A stretch of 64,000 nt of DNA from Kutzneria chonburiensis (GCF_028622115.1 NZ_CP097263.1:2604001-2668000); one strand, 5' to 3'. Counted from the stretch's first letter, positions 32,413 through 42,659 are shown. A program made the numbers and translations. The notes: a model not told the origin generated them from the sequence alone.

Positions 32413-33585
32413 GTGAAGATCGATCTGTTCAACGAGATCCAGAATCCCCGTCCGTGGCCGGTTGACCACGAACAGCAACGGTTCCGGCGGGCCATCGAGC
32501 AGGCCAAGCTGGCCGACGAGCTCGGTTACGGCTGCTGGTGGCAGGTCGAGCACCACGGGGCCGGCGAGTTCAGTCTTTCCTCGGCGCCGGAGCTGGTGCT
32601 GGCGGCGATCGCCCAGCACACCAACCGAATCCGGCTCGGCCACTCGGCCGTGCTGGCGCCCGGGCGGTTCAACCACCCGATCCGGGTGGCCGAGCGGGCG
32701 GCCACGCTGGACCACCTCAGCGGCGGCCGGGTCGAGCTCGGGCTGACCCGGTCGACCATCCCCGAGTGGCGGCTGTTCAACATCTCGGCGGAGCAGGCCA
32801 GGGCGCAGACCCAGGAGGCGTTCGAGATGGTCCCGGGTATGTGGACCAGCGACGATTTCTCGCACCACAGCGAGAACTACCAGATCTCGAACCTCTCCAT
32901 CAACCCGAAGCCGTTGCAGCAGCCGCATCCGCCGCTGTGGCAGGCCGCGGCCAGCCCGACCTCGTTCGAGGACGCCGGCCGCCGCGGCGTCGGCGTGCTG
33001 GGCACGACCATGTGGGAATCACTCGAACGGGTCGGCCGGATGATCAAGCTCTACCGGGCGGCGGCCGAGGCCTGCACGGAGCCGGTTGGCTCGTTCGTGA
33101 ACAACCAGGTCGGCTACTTCACCTTCGTGCACTGCGCGGAGACCGACGAGCAGGCCATGCGCAACGGCGCCGCCGCGGCCGCCGCCTGGTACACCGTGAC
33201 CGCGCTGCGTTTCTTCGAGGCCGCCACCGAGTTCGCCGCCACCATGCAGCGCCACCAGGACCTGCTGGACTCCCCCGACGGCGGCGGGCTGACCGGCGAG
33301 TTCCTGCGCGGCGAGATCGACAACGCGCCGACCGAGGCCCAGCTGCTGATCGGCCGCGTGCTACAGGGCGAGGACGTGCCCGAGGAGGAGGTGTTCCGGG
33401 TGCTCAGCGCCCAGCAGTCGCTGATCGTCGGCAGTCCCGAGACCTGCCGGGAGAAGCTCCAGGCCTACGCCGACCTCGGCATCGACCGGCTGATGTGCCT
33501 GCACCAGATCGGCGGCATGGCGGACGAGGCGGTGACCACCAGCATCCGCCTGATCGGTGAGCTGATCCCCGAGTTCGATCGGTGA
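32413..33585 (+). CDS. LLM-class flavin-dependent monooxygenase
   Basis: A 390-residue luciferase-like protein that starts MKIDLFNEIQNPRPWPVDHE and has WWQVEHHGAGEFSLSSAPEL, VLAPGRFNHPIRVAERAATL, LSGGRVELGLTRST and a late GSPETCREKLQAYADLGIDR. It probably uses FMNH2 or F420H2. GTG 32413 has GAAGGGG upstream. It differs clearly from the LLM protein at 5239-6378 and has a longer C-terminal insert. It lies 37 nt before a DUF574 methyltransferase and might share a transcript with it. The 282 nt upstream (32131-32412) are divergent promoter space. Confidence 0.9.
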   Translation: MKIDLFNEIQNPRPWPVDHEQQRFRRAIEQAKLADELGYGCWWQVEHHGAGEFSLSSAPELVLAAIAQHTNRIRLGHSAVLAPGRFNHPIRVAERAATLDHLSGGRVELGLTRSTIPEWRLFNISAEQARAQTQEAFEMVPGMWTSDDFSHHSENYQISNLSINPKPLQQPHPPLWQAAASPTSFEDAGRRGVGVLGTTMWESLERVGRMIKLYRAAAEACTEPVGSFVNNQVGYFTFVHCAETDEQAMRNGAAAAAAWYTVTALRFFEAATEFAATMQRHQDLLDSPDGGGLTGEFLRGEIDNAPTEAQLLIGRVLQGEDVPEEEVFRVLSAQQSLIVGSPETCREKLQAYADLGIDRLMCLHQIGGMADEAVTTSIRLIGELIPEFDR

Positions 33586-33622
33586 TGTCGGCGGCGTCCG
33601 GCGGTGTTCTAGGGTGACGGTC

Positions 33623-34438
33623 ATGGACCGACCCACCTGGGCGCCGCCGGACGTGGACATCGACCAGCCGAGCGTGAGCCGGATCTGGGACTGGTTCCTG
33701 GACGGCTCGCACAACTTCGCGGTGGACCGCGAGGTGGCCAAGCAGATGCTGAAGCTGATGCCGGAGGGGCCGCGGATGGCCCAGGCCAGCCGGGCGTTCC
33801 TGCGCCGCGCGGTGCGGATGTGCGCGGCGGCCGGCGTGACCCAGTTCCTCGACATCGGCTCCGGCATCCCGACCGTCGGCAACGTGCACGAGATCGCCCG
33901 CGCCGCCGACCCGCAGTCGCGCGTGGTCTACGTGGACACCGACCCGGTGGCCGTCAGCCACACCCGGCAGATGCTGGGTTCGGATCCGACGACAACCGTC
34001 CTGCGGGCCGACCTCCGCGATCCGCGGGAGATCCTGGACAGCCCCGAGGTCCGCGGCACGCTCGACCTGGACCAGCCGGTGGCGGTCATGCTGATCATGA
34101 TCATGCATTTCATCCAGGACGCCGACGACCCGGTCGGCGTGCTGAGCCGGTTCCGGGACGCGCTGCCGGCCGGCAGCATGCTGGCCATCGCGCACGGCAG
34201 CCCGAACACCGAGAACATGCCGGACGAGCACCTGCACGAGGCCCGCGAGATGTACGAGCGGTCGGTGGCCCAGGTGCGGCTGCGGACCAGGCCCGAGGTG
34301 CAGGCCCTGTTCGCCGGGTGGGAGCTGCTGCCGCCGGGCGTGGTGTGGATTCCCGACTGGCGGCCGGATCCGGCCGATGCCGGCCCGGCTTTCGACATCC
34401 CGAACGCCGGCTACGCGGGCGTGGCCGTCAAGCGCTGA
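33623..34438 (+). CDS. DUF574-type SAM-dependent methyltransferase (second copy)
   Basis: A 271-residue Methyltransf_19 protein. It starts MDRPTWAPPDVDIDQPSVSR and has IWDWFLDGSHNFAVDREVA, then FLDIGSGIPTVGNVHEIARA and VVYVDTDPVAVSHTRQML. ATG 33623 (AGGG 8 nt upstream) is preferred over GTG 33614 because it aligns with the start of the paralogue at 8704-9510. The two are the same family but clearly diverged (different YFLGG/WFLDG motifs). Function unknown. Confidence 0.9.
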   Translation: MDRPTWAPPDVDIDQPSVSRIWDWFLDGSHNFAVDREVAKQMLKLMPEGPRMAQASRAFLRRAVRMCAAAGVTQFLDIGSGIPTVGNVHEIARAADPQSRVVYVDTDPVAVSHTRQMLGSDPTTTVLRADLRDPREILDSPEVRGTLDLDQPVAVMLIMIMHFIQDADDPVGVLSRFRDALPAGSMLAIAHGSPNTENMPDEHLHEAREMYERSVAQVRLRTRPEVQALFAGWELLPPGVVWIPDWRPDPADAGPAFDIPNAGYAGVAVKR

Positions 34439-34527
34439 GCGGCCTCGCGGCCCTTCGCCTGGTTCTCGGCCACGTACGGGCGCAGTTCCGCTCGTAGGCT
34501 TCGAACGCGTGGCCGAGATGCGGTACC

Positions 34528-35361
34528 TCAAGCCCTGAGCACGTCCGCGATCAGCTTCGGGTCCTCCTCGGCCATGAAGTGTCCGCAGTTCACCGTCCGG
34601 TGGTCGAGCTTCGGGGCCCACGCCCGCCAGAGGTCCTCGCCGCCGAAGCCCCAGTCCTGCTGGAGTACGGTGACCGGCATCTGGAGCTGCTTGCCCTTGT
34701 CCGCGGTGTCGTGTTCGACGTCGATCGTGGCCGAGGCCCGGTAGTCGGCGACGATGGACGGGATGGCGTCGCGGCAGGCCTCCAGGTAGTGGGCTCGGAT
34801 GTCCGGCGGGATGGCCGTGTCGTCACGGGTCCAGGCATCGAGGAAGTAGCCGAAGAACAGGTCCGGGGCGGCGGCGATCAGCTGTTCCGGCAGGCCGGGC
34901 GGCTGGGCCATCAGGTAGAGGTGGAAGCCGACCGCGGCCGTCGTGCCGTGCATGACGTCCCACATGTCCAGCGTCGGCAGCACGTCGAGGCAGGTCAGGC
35001 GGGTGATCTTGTCGGGATGGTCGAGGCCGGCCCGGAAGGCGACGAGAGCCCCTCGATCGTGGCCGGCCAGCTCGAACTCGTGGTGGCCGAGTCCCGCTGT
35101 TACGGCCACGACGTCCGCGGCCATCGTTCGCTTGTCGTAGCCGTGGTCCGGCTTGTCGCTGGCTCCGTAGCCGCGCAGGTCGGGGCAGATCACCGTGTGG
35201 TCCCGGGCCAGGTCCTGGGCAACGTGCCGCCACATCACATGGGTCTGCGGGAAGCCGTGCAGAAGCACGATCGGACGGCCGTGGCCGCCGACCGCGACGT
35301 TGAGCCGCACGCTGTCGGCCACGGGGATGCGGTGCGTGTCGAAGCCGGGAATAGTGGTCAT
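34528..35361 (-). CDS. Alpha/beta hydrolase, haloacetate-dehalogenase type
   Basis: A 277-residue hydrolase with IVLLHGFPQTHVMWRHVAQD, CPDLRGYGASDKPDHGYDKR, the Asp nucleophile in LAGHDRGALVAFR and the catalytic His in NCGHFMAEEDP. These are the same landmarks as in the hydrolase at 11597-12481, so the two are paralogues. Start is ATG 35361 (GTG 35367 also possible). Its start codon touches that of the divergent BTAD regulator at 35362, so their promoters lie inside each other's coding regions, or the regulator's true start is further downstream. Confidence 0.87.
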   Translation of the reverse strand: MTTIPGFDTHRIPVADSVRLNVAVGGHGRPIVLLHGFPQTHVMWRHVAQDLARDHTVICPDLRGYGASDKPDHGYDKRTMAADVVAVTAGLGHHEFELAGHDRGALVAFRAGLDHPDKITRLTCLDVLPTLDMWDVMHGTTAAVGFHLYLMAQPPGLPEQLIAAAPDLFFGYFLDAWTRDDTAIPPDIRAHYLEACRDAIPSIVADYRASATIDVEHDTADKGKQLQMPVTVLQQDWGFGGEDLWRAWAPKLDHRTVNCGHFMAEEDPKLIADVLRA

Positions 35362-37217
35362 GTGCACGAGCCTGCCGGCCGCGAATCAGCAACCGATCAG
35401 CAAGTCCGCTTCTCGGTCCTCGGCCCCGTCGCCGCTTCCGTTGGCGGCTCTCCCCTTGGCTTGAAGGGGCCTCGTCATCGCGCCGTGGTGGCCCGGTTGC
35501 TGATCGCCCGGCGGCGGGTCGTGCCGGTGACTCACCTTGTCGATGATCTGTGGGAAGAGCCGCCGGCCGGTGCCGTCGGGGCCGTGCAGACGTTCGTCGC
35601 CGATCTGCGCCGGATCCTCGAACCCTCGCGGCCGCCTCGGGCGGCTCCCCGGCTGCTCGTCACCACCGGGCCCGGTTATGCCTTGCTGGCCACGGATGTC
35701 GACGCTTGGGAGTTCGAATCCCTTGTCACGTCTGATATCCCGTCGGCGTTGGCGTTGTGGCACGGGCCGGCTTACGCCGACTTCGCCGGGTCGCCGTGGG
35801 CCGCCGCCGAGCGGTCTCGGCTGGCTGAGCTGCGGTTGCAGGCCGTTGAACGTCTTGCCGCGCAACATGTTTCCTCCGGCCGGGCGGCGGAGGTCGTGCC
35901 CGATCTGGACGCCCATGTCACGGCGCATCCCTGGCGTGAGGAGGGGTGGCGGCTGTTGGCGCTGGCGTTGTACCGGTCCGGCCGACAGGCCGATGCGTTG
36001 TCGGTGTTGCGGCAGGCCCGGTCCATGCTGGCTGACCAGTTGGGCCTGGATCCCGGTCCGCAGCTTCGCCAGTTGGAGACCGACATCCTTGCCCAGGACG
36101 CCCGTCTCGACTCGTCCGGGCTGTGGACGCGGACGGCCGAGGTCTACGACCGGACCGTGGCCGTCGGTTCTCGGGCCCGGCTGGAGTCGACCGTCGGCCT
36201 GCTGCGTACGTTGGCCCTGACCGGCGGTCTGCGGGCGGCGCAGGATCATCGTGTCGCCGCCGCCACCGCCGCCGAGGAGTTCGGGGATCCGGCGTTGACG
36301 GCCCGGGTCATCGGCGCCTACGACGTGCCGGCGATCTGGACCCGTAGCGACGATCCCGTGCAGGCACAGCAGATCGTCGCCGCCGCCGAGCACACTTTGG
36401 CTGTCCTGCCGGACATTCCCGCCGCGCGCTGTCGTCTGTTGGCCACTGTAGCGTTGGAAATGCGTGGCACCCGCTCCCCTCGCGGCCCTGCGGCCGCCTT
36501 CGCAGCCGAGTCGCTCGCCCGTTCGCTCGGCGATCCGGGCCTGCTGGCTTTCGCCCTCAACGCCCGCTTCATGCAGTCCTGCACCAGCGCCGGCCTCTCC
36601 CTCGCCGCGACGCCATCGGCACCGAGCTGATCTCCCTCGGCACTCGCCACGACCTGACCGCCTTCACCGTGCTCGGCCATCTCATCCGTCTCCAGGCCCG
36701 CAGCGCCGTCGGCGACTTCCTCACCGCTTCCACCCACGCTGACGCCGCCGACACCCTTGCCGCACAGCACGAACTCCCTCTCGTCGGCGTCTTCACCAGG
36801 TGGTACCGCGCTATGCTTTCCCGCTCCCCCAACGCTTACCACGAGGCCGCCGCACGGCTGGCCGGCACCGGCATGCCCGGTGTCGAGCACGGCCTCCTCC
36901 CACTCGCCCTGTTCTCCCTCTCCCACCAGGCCGATCCCGCCGCCGACTGGGGTCCGTATCGTCCCTGGATCGAGCCTTTCCTTCTGCTGGACAACGGAGA
37001 TCGCTCCGCCGCCCGCGATGCCCTGCATGCCGCCCCCGAGCCACCCGCCGACCTCTTGTACGAGTTCCTGACCTGCCTCCAGATCATCGCCGCCCAGCAG
37101 CTGTCCCCCGATCTGCTTCCCGACCTCCGCGCCCGCATCGCCCCCGCCGCCGGCGAACTGGCCGGTGCCGGCAGCGGACTCGTGTACCTAGGGACGGTGA
37201 ACGACTACCTGCGTTGA
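35362..37217 (+). pseudogene. AfsR/SARP-type BTAD regulator, frameshifted
   Basis: The gene reads from GTG 35362 as an OmpR-like winged helix (VRFSVLGPVAASVGGSPLGL, LIARRRVVPVTHLVDDLWEE) and a BTAD domain (HPWREEGWRLLALALYRSGR, LGLDPGPQLRQLETDILAQD), followed by helical repeats. The frame closes at 36630 after LAATPSAPS. Near 36600 the homologous continuation (RDAIGTELISLGTRHDLTAF, then TVLGHLIRLQA) is in the -1 frame and runs to 37217. One missing base would explain it. The intact protein would be about 617 residues. The truncated product keeps DNA-binding and BTAD domains and could still act; a sequencing error is possible. Confidence 0.78.
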
Positions 37218-37300
37218 CCGGAGCAGCGTGGCTTGGCCCGTTCGGCCCGCGCCGATCGGCCGCGTTGACAGCGGATGCGCCCCGGCGGAGCTTTGGCCCC

Positions 37301-38722
37301 ATGGATCCCTTACGACCCGGTCGCCGAGGTTTCCTCGCCGCAGCAGCGGCGACGGCCGTCGGCGCCGCGACATCCGTACCGACAGCAGCAGCCGACACCG
37401 GCGCCACGGCATGGCCGCCGGGGCCCGGGCAACGGCTGCGGCCCCAAGAACCGGACGCTGAACTGCGCGGCATCCTGGCCCGCATCGACCAGCACCGCAT
37501 CGAGGCGACCATTCGCCGGCTGGTCGCGTTCGGCACCCGCCACACCCTGTCCAGCCAGACCGACCCGCTACGCGGCATCGGCGCGGCGAGGGACTGGATC
37601 CTGGCCCAGATGCAGGAGATCGCCGCGACCTCGGGCGGCGCGATGACCGCCCAGGCGCAGTCGTACGTGCAGGGCGTCAGCAGCCGCATCCCGACGCCGA
37701 CCGTGATCACGAACCTGGTCGCCACGATCACCGGCAGCACCTCTCCGGAACGGGTCTACGTGGTGACCGGCCACTACGACTCCCGGGTCAGCGACGTCAT
37801 GAACTTCACCAGCGATGCCCCCGGCGCGGACGACGACGGGTCCGGCGTGGCGGTGGTGCTGGAGATGGCCCGGGTGCTGGCGACCCATCGCCCGAAGGCC
37901 ACCATCGTGCTCGCCGCCGTGGCCGGTGAGGAACAGGGCCTGTTCGGCTCGGGGCACATGGCCCAGCTGTTCAAAGCCGCCGGCACGGACGTGCAGGGCA
38001 TGTTCACCAACGACATCGTCGGCAGCAGCCGCGGCGACGACGGCACCCGTGATCCGCACACGATCCGGCTGTTCGCCGAGGGCGTGCCGACCGCGGAAAC
38101 CCCGGCGCAGGCGGCGGTGCGGCTGGCGATCGGCGGCGAAGGGGACTCGCCGAGCCGGCAGCTGGCCCGGTTCGTCACCAACGTCGCGAGCGGCGCCGCC
38201 ACCGGCATGACCGTACGGGTGATCTACCGGCGCGACCGCTACCTGCGCGGCGGCGACCACATTCCGTTCCTGCAACAGGGTTACCCGGCCGGCCGGTTCA
38301 CCGAGCCGCGCGAGAACTTCGCCCACCAGCACCAGGACACACGGGTGGAGAACGGGGTGCAGTTCGGCGATCTGGCCGAATTCTGCGAATTCGACTTCAT
38401 CCAACGGGTCGCCCGGGTCAACGCGGCGGCGATCTGGTCGCTGGCCAATGGCCCCGGCACGCCTCGCGGCGCACTGCTGCTCGACGGCCAACTCACCAAC
38501 ACCACCACACTGACGTGGCAGGCGAGCGCCGAGCCCGGTCTGGCCGGCTACGAGGTCGTGTGGCGGGAGGCGACCGAACCGGACTGGACGCACGGCCTGA
38601 TGGCCGGCAATGTCACGTCGTTCACCGTGAACCTGGCCAAGGACAACGTGTTCTTCGGGGTACGGGCCGTCGACACCGCCGGCCGCCGCAGCCCGGTCGC
38701 GTTCCCGATGCCGTCACCCTGA
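37301..38722 (+). CDS. Tat-exported M28-family aminopeptidase
   Basis: A 473-residue exported zinc peptidase. The N-terminus has a twin-arginine signal (GRRGFLAAAAATAVGAATSV). Zinc ligands of the M28 fold are visible: His in VTGHYDSR near residue 158, Asp in GADDDGSG, Glu pair in AGEEQGLFG, Asp in TNDIVG, and His in GGDHIPFLQ. The last ~80 residues (TLTWQASAEPGLAGYEVVWR to VNLAKDNVFFGVRAVD) form a fibronectin-III-like domain that may bind substrate or cell wall. The stop overlaps the convergent LAL regulator by 9 nt. Confidence 0.9.
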   Translation: MDPLRPGRRGFLAAAAATAVGAATSVPTAAADTGATAWPPGPGQRLRPQEPDAELRGILARIDQHRIEATIRRLVAFGTRHTLSSQTDPLRGIGAARDWILAQMQEIAATSGGAMTAQAQSYVQGVSSRIPTPTVITNLVATITGSTSPERVYVVTGHYDSRVSDVMNFTSDAPGADDDGSGVAVVLEMARVLATHRPKATIVLAAVAGEEQGLFGSGHMAQLFKAAGTDVQGMFTNDIVGSSRGDDGTRDPHTIRLFAEGVPTAETPAQAAVRLAIGGEGDSPSRQLARFVTNVASGAATGMTVRVIYRRDRYLRGGDHIPFLQQGYPAGRFTEPRENFAHQHQDTRVENGVQFGDLAEFCEFDFIQRVARVNAAAIWSLANGPGTPRGALLLDGQLTNTTTLTWQASAEPGLAGYEVVWREATEPDWTHGLMAGNVTSFTVNLAKDNVFFGVRAVDTAGRRSPVAFPMPSP

Positions 38723-41461
38723 GCGCTCTACGCTGAGCCGCGCGATCTCGACCCGGGACCGGGCGCCGAGTTTGGCCAGGATGTGCGACACGTGGGTCTG
38801 AACCGTCCGACGGGACAGGAAGAGCTGGGCAGCGATGTCCGGATTGGACAGTCCGTCGGCGACCAGGACGGCGACCTTGAGCTCGGCGCCGGTGAGGGCG
38901 TCCCAGCCGGTCTCGGGACGGTTGCGCGGCCCGCGCTGGCCACGGCGGACACCGTGCTTGCGAGCACGGGAATCGGCCCGCATGACGTCCCACGTGGCGC
39001 CGAGCGAGAGGTAGACGTCGACGGCCTCGGTGAGCGTGGCCAAAGCAGTGGCCCGGTCCAGGCCGGCCATCAGCACGGCAGCGTCCTCAAGGCAGTTGCC
39101 GAGTTCCAAGGGCCGCTTGGCTTCCCGGAAGTACTCGGCGGCCTGCACCACCTGGCTGTGGTCGCCGGCCAGCAAACCGCGGCACCACCGCAGGGCCGCG
39201 ACCTTGTGCGGAGTCGGCTCCAGCTCGACCTCGTACGCCAGCAGCTCGGTCGCGGTCACGGCGGTGTCGAACTCCCCCAGCTCCACGGCCAGCCGCACCA
39301 GCAACGGCGACCAGCGATGCCGCCAGTTCTGGTACTTGTCGGTCCGGTCCGGGTCCAGCGTCTCCTTCAGCACGGCCAGCGCGCGCTCGGGCCGACCGGC
39401 CCGCTCCTCCGGCGTGGCCCGGGCCCGGACCAGCAGGATCGAGTCCGAGCCGCGCACCTTCGAACGGGCCAGATCCGCCGCCACGGCGGCGACGTCGTCG
39501 CGGTGCCCGGCGATGAACGCCTTGATGCCGTACACGCGCTCCCACAGCTCCGGCCACGCGTCGGGATCGGGCAGGTAGTCCACCGCGACCTCCATCGCCG
39601 CCATGGCGTCGTCCCACTCCCCCATGGCGCACAGGCAATCGGCGGCCGTCGTGTACACAGTGCACAGTCGCGGCGTGCCGGTACGCTCGGCCAAGGTGAT
39701 CGCCGCCCGCAACGACCTCCGCGTCTCGTCCCAGTCGTCGTACAGGGCGGTCAGCGCGGTCCGGTTGATCAGCAGCAGCTGGCGCAGGTCGAGGGTGTAC
39801 GGGTCCTCGCCGATCACCTCGAGCGCACGGCGAACCGCCCGCAGCGCACCGGCCGTGTCCCGCTGGCGCAGGCGCACCACGCTCACCTCGTGCAGCGCGT
39901 AGCCGATCCCCACCTTGTCCTCGGCGAGTTCGGCATGGGCCAACGCTTTGTCGGCCGCGCTGTCGTCGAACCGCCGGCCGGTGCGGCGCAGGCGTACGCT
40001 CATCGCCAGCAGACGGGCCTGCCACACCTGGGAAAGCTCCGGATACCGGAGCGCACTGTCCACAGTGTCCCGTGCCGCGGCGAACTGCCGCGACCGCTGA
40101 AGCGTGCTGGCCAGGGCAAAGGTCATCCGGGCCACCTGATCGGGATCACCGGTGCGGGCCAACACCTTTCGGGCCAACCGCTCGCACAGCTTCCGGTTGC
40201 CCGACAGGTACGCCGCCACCGCCAGCTGCGACTCCAGCTTCTCGTGCAGCTCGACGTCCTCCGGGATCCGCTCCAGCGCCCAGCCCATCAGCTGCTCGGC
40301 GATCTGCGACGCCTGCTGGGTCAGGAAGATCGCGTGCTCCGACAACCACGCCGGCACCCAGTCCGCCATGTCGCCGCGGGCCGCGAGCAGCTGCGCGGCG
40401 ATCCGCTCCACCGGCCCGTTGGTGCGCACCAGGGCATAGGCCGCGTCCTGGTGCATCACCGAGCGCAGCGCCGTCGGGATCGCCGCGTAGAGCGCCTGCC
40501 GGATCAACGGATGCCGGAACGCGAACCGGTCGCCGCGCTCGGCCAGCACGCCGGCGGTCAGCGCCTCTTCGATGCCCTCGGCCAGCTCCGACAGCGAGCG
40601 TCCGCTCACGGCCGACAGGTCCGCCACGGAGAACTCGGTGCCCAGTAGGACCGCCGGGCGCAGGTCCTGGACCGTCGGGTCGGACAGGAACGCCAGCCGG
40701 TCGGCGATCGCCCGGCCCAGCGACTCCGGCGCCCGTTCCACGTCCCCCGTCAGCTCGGCGAACCCCGCGTCCTCGTGCTCGACCCGGTTCTCCCGGACCA
40801 GGGCGTCGACCAGCTCGCGCACGTAGAGCGGATTGCCGCCGGCCTGCCCGGCCATCGCCCGCAGCCGCGGCCCCGACGGCGCACCCACGAGTGCGTCCAC
40901 CAGCTCGTCGACCTGCCCGGCCGGCAGTTCCCGCAGCCGCATCAGCGTCGTGCCCTGCGCGGTCAGCGTGCGTCGCAACTCGGCCAGCTGCGTCCGTCTC
41001 GGCACCGGCCGGGCCGTGCCCACCAGCAACAACGGCAGTTGATCCACCGCCCGGCTCAGCCGTCCCCACACCAGCAGGCTCGCCTCGTCGGCCCAATGCA
41101 GGTCGTCGAGGGCCAACACCACCGGCGATTTCGCGCACAACCGGTCGATCAGGGCCAGAAATGATTCGACACCGGCCAATACCGGATCACCGGCGGCCGG
41201 ACACGGCGTGAAATTCTCTCTTTCCTCCGGCGTCAACGCATCCAGCAGCGTTCGCAGCGGAAAGCGGCTCACCAGTTCGTCCGCGCCGGCCAGCAGCACT
41301 CGGCAGCCCAGGGTCGCGGCCAGCCCGAAACCGGCCGTGACGAGGGACGATTTGCCGATTCCCGGCTCACCCTCGATCAGCAGCGAACGGCCGCGACCGG
41401 CGACCAGGTCCCGCAGCAGCGCGCGGAACAGGTCGAGTTCAGCAGCGCGACCGACGAGCAC
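38714..41461 (-). CDS. LAL-type LuxR-family ATPase regulator
   Basis: A 915-residue transcription factor. The N-terminal AAA/STAND ATPase has Walker A GEPGIGKSS (residues 31-39) and Walker B VVLALDDLHWAD near residue 115. A long helical-repeat middle (about 350-840, TPR-like) follows, and the C-terminal LuxR helix-turn-helix is LTGAELKVAVLVADGLSNPD then RRTVQTHVSHILAKLGARSR. Such large ATP-binding LuxR proteins are often pathway activators. Start GTG 41461 lacks a strong ribosome-binding site. Targets are unknown; neighbours are an M28 peptidase (convergent) and a DHOD homologue. Confidence 0.92.
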   Translation of the reverse strand: MLVGRAAELDLFRALLRDLVAGRGRSLLIEGEPGIGKSSLVTAGFGLAATLGCRVLLAGADELVSRFPLRTLLDALTPEERENFTPCPAAGDPVLAGVESFLALIDRLCAKSPVVLALDDLHWADEASLLVWGRLSRAVDQLPLLLVGTARPVPRRTQLAELRRTLTAQGTTLMRLRELPAGQVDELVDALVGAPSGPRLRAMAGQAGGNPLYVRELVDALVRENRVEHEDAGFAELTGDVERAPESLGRAIADRLAFLSDPTVQDLRPAVLLGTEFSVADLSAVSGRSLSELAEGIEEALTAGVLAERGDRFAFRHPLIRQALYAAIPTALRSVMHQDAAYALVRTNGPVERIAAQLLAARGDMADWVPAWLSEHAIFLTQQASQIAEQLMGWALERIPEDVELHEKLESQLAVAAYLSGNRKLCERLARKVLARTGDPDQVARMTFALASTLQRSRQFAAARDTVDSALRYPELSQVWQARLLAMSVRLRRTGRRFDDSAADKALAHAELAEDKVGIGYALHEVSVVRLRQRDTAGALRAVRRALEVIGEDPYTLDLRQLLLINRTALTALYDDWDETRRSLRAAITLAERTGTPRLCTVYTTAADCLCAMGEWDDAMAAMEVAVDYLPDPDAWPELWERVYGIKAFIAGHRDDVAAVAADLARSKVRGSDSILLVRARATPEERAGRPERALAVLKETLDPDRTDKYQNWRHRWSPLLVRLAVELGEFDTAVTATELLAYEVELEPTPHKVAALRWCRGLLAGDHSQVVQAAEYFREAKRPLELGNCLEDAAVLMAGLDRATALATLTEAVDVYLSLGATWDVMRADSRARKHGVRRGQRGPRNRPETGWDALTGAELKVAVLVADGLSNPDIAAQLFLSRRTVQTHVSHILAKLGARSRVEIARLSVERSG

Positions 41462-41538
41462 AAGGTGAGCTTAACGCCCATTTCTTGTGCCCCCGGTCGT
41501 GGCGGTGTCCGAATGGCGAAGTCGCGCTGCCCTGTCGG

Positions 41539-42624
41539 TCAGGTCCGCACGTCCGCTCCCACTGCTTCGCGTACGCTGGCGAATCCGTCCCTGGACAGCA
41601 ATTCCGGCAATCCGCGGTTGATTTCCCGAACCACCGACGGTCCCCGGTACACCAGCGCCGTCAGCAGCTGCACCAGCGACGCGCCCAGCCGGATCTTCCG
41701 ATACGCGTCGTCAGCGTCGAACACGCCACCAGAACCCACGATCACCTGCCGCTTCCGATCCACCGCCGCATAGAGCTCGCGGATCGTCCGATTGGCCGCC
41801 CGTTCCGCCGGCCGCCCCGACACCGCGCCCGGCATTTTCTCCGGCACGGCCAGCCCGGCCGGTTTCCCCGGCGGCAGGTTCACCGAGAAGCCCCGCACGA
41901 ATTCCGTGCCGCCGACCGCGGTCAGAAACCCGTCGAGCTCGGCCGGCCGCGCGAACGGCGCCACCTTCAACACCACCGGACGCTCGATCCCGACCTCGGC
42001 CAATGCGTGCAGCAGCAGCTCCAGCCGTCCTCGCCGCAGAAAGAAGTGTTGACCGTCCTCGGTGTTCGGACAGCTCAGGTTCAGGCAGAGGTAATCCGCG
42101 TGGCCCTGCAACCTCCGCACCGCCCGCACATAGTCGTCGATGACCTCATGTTCGGACGCGGCGATCCCCCGGTTCGTGTTCACCACATTGATGCCCAGCC
42201 GCACGCCGTTTCGACGGCCGTGCAGCCGGTGCGCGACGGCGTCGGCACCGTCGTTCGGCACGCCGTAATGCACCACGATGGCCTCGTCCGACGGCAGTCG
42301 GAACAGCCTCGGCCGCGGGTTCCCGTCCGAGCGATCCACCGACACCGACCCGATTTCCACATGGCCGAAGCCCAGCGCCCCCAACCCCGCGACCGCTCGC
42401 CCGTTCTTGTCGAAGCCCGCGCCCAACCCGATCGGCGAGGACATGGTCATGCCGGCCACCTCCACCGCCAGCCGTGGATCCGTTGCACCGTAATGCTTTG
42501 CCACCGCGTCACACACCGCCGGCACCTTCCCCACCGCCTCGGCCACCCGCACCGCCCGGTCGTGGACCCACTCGGCGTCGGCCCGGAACAACAGCGGCCT
42601 CGCCAGCACGCGGTACACGCCCAT
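41539..42624 (-). CDS. Dihydroorotate dehydrogenase homologue with unusual active-site motif
   Basis: A 361-residue FMN TIM-barrel protein. Its length, N-terminal helical extension (MGVYRVLARPLLFRADAEWV) and GAGFDKNG, GNPRPRLFRLP and VGSGGVFDADDAY blocks match quinone-linked class 2 dihydroorotate dehydrogenase. The active-site loop is NLSCPNT. Class 2 enzymes have SSPNT with catalytic Ser, while class 1 enzymes have NLSCPN with Cys. GINVVNTNRG also differs from the usual GINIGKN. It could be a diverged paralogue and not the biosynthetic PyrD. It is divergent from the alcohol dehydrogenase. Confidence 0.8.
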   Translation of the reverse strand: MGVYRVLARPLLFRADAEWVHDRAVRVAEAVGKVPAVCDAVAKHYGATDPRLAVEVAGMTMSSPIGLGAGFDKNGRAVAGLGALGFGHVEIGSVSVDRSDGNPRPRLFRLPSDEAIVVHYGVPNDGADAVAHRLHGRRNGVRLGINVVNTNRGIAASEHEVIDDYVRAVRRLQGHADYLCLNLSCPNTEDGQHFFLRRGRLELLLHALAEVGIERPVVLKVAPFARPAELDGFLTAVGGTEFVRGFSVNLPPGKPAGLAVPEKMPGAVSGRPAERAANRTIRELYAAVDRKRQVIVGSGGVFDADDAYRKIRLGASLVQLLTALVYRGPSVVREINRGLPELLSRDGFASVREAVGADVRT

Positions 42625-42659
42625 ACCGACCTCCGTCGCGCCGCTCCCGCCGCGCTGCC

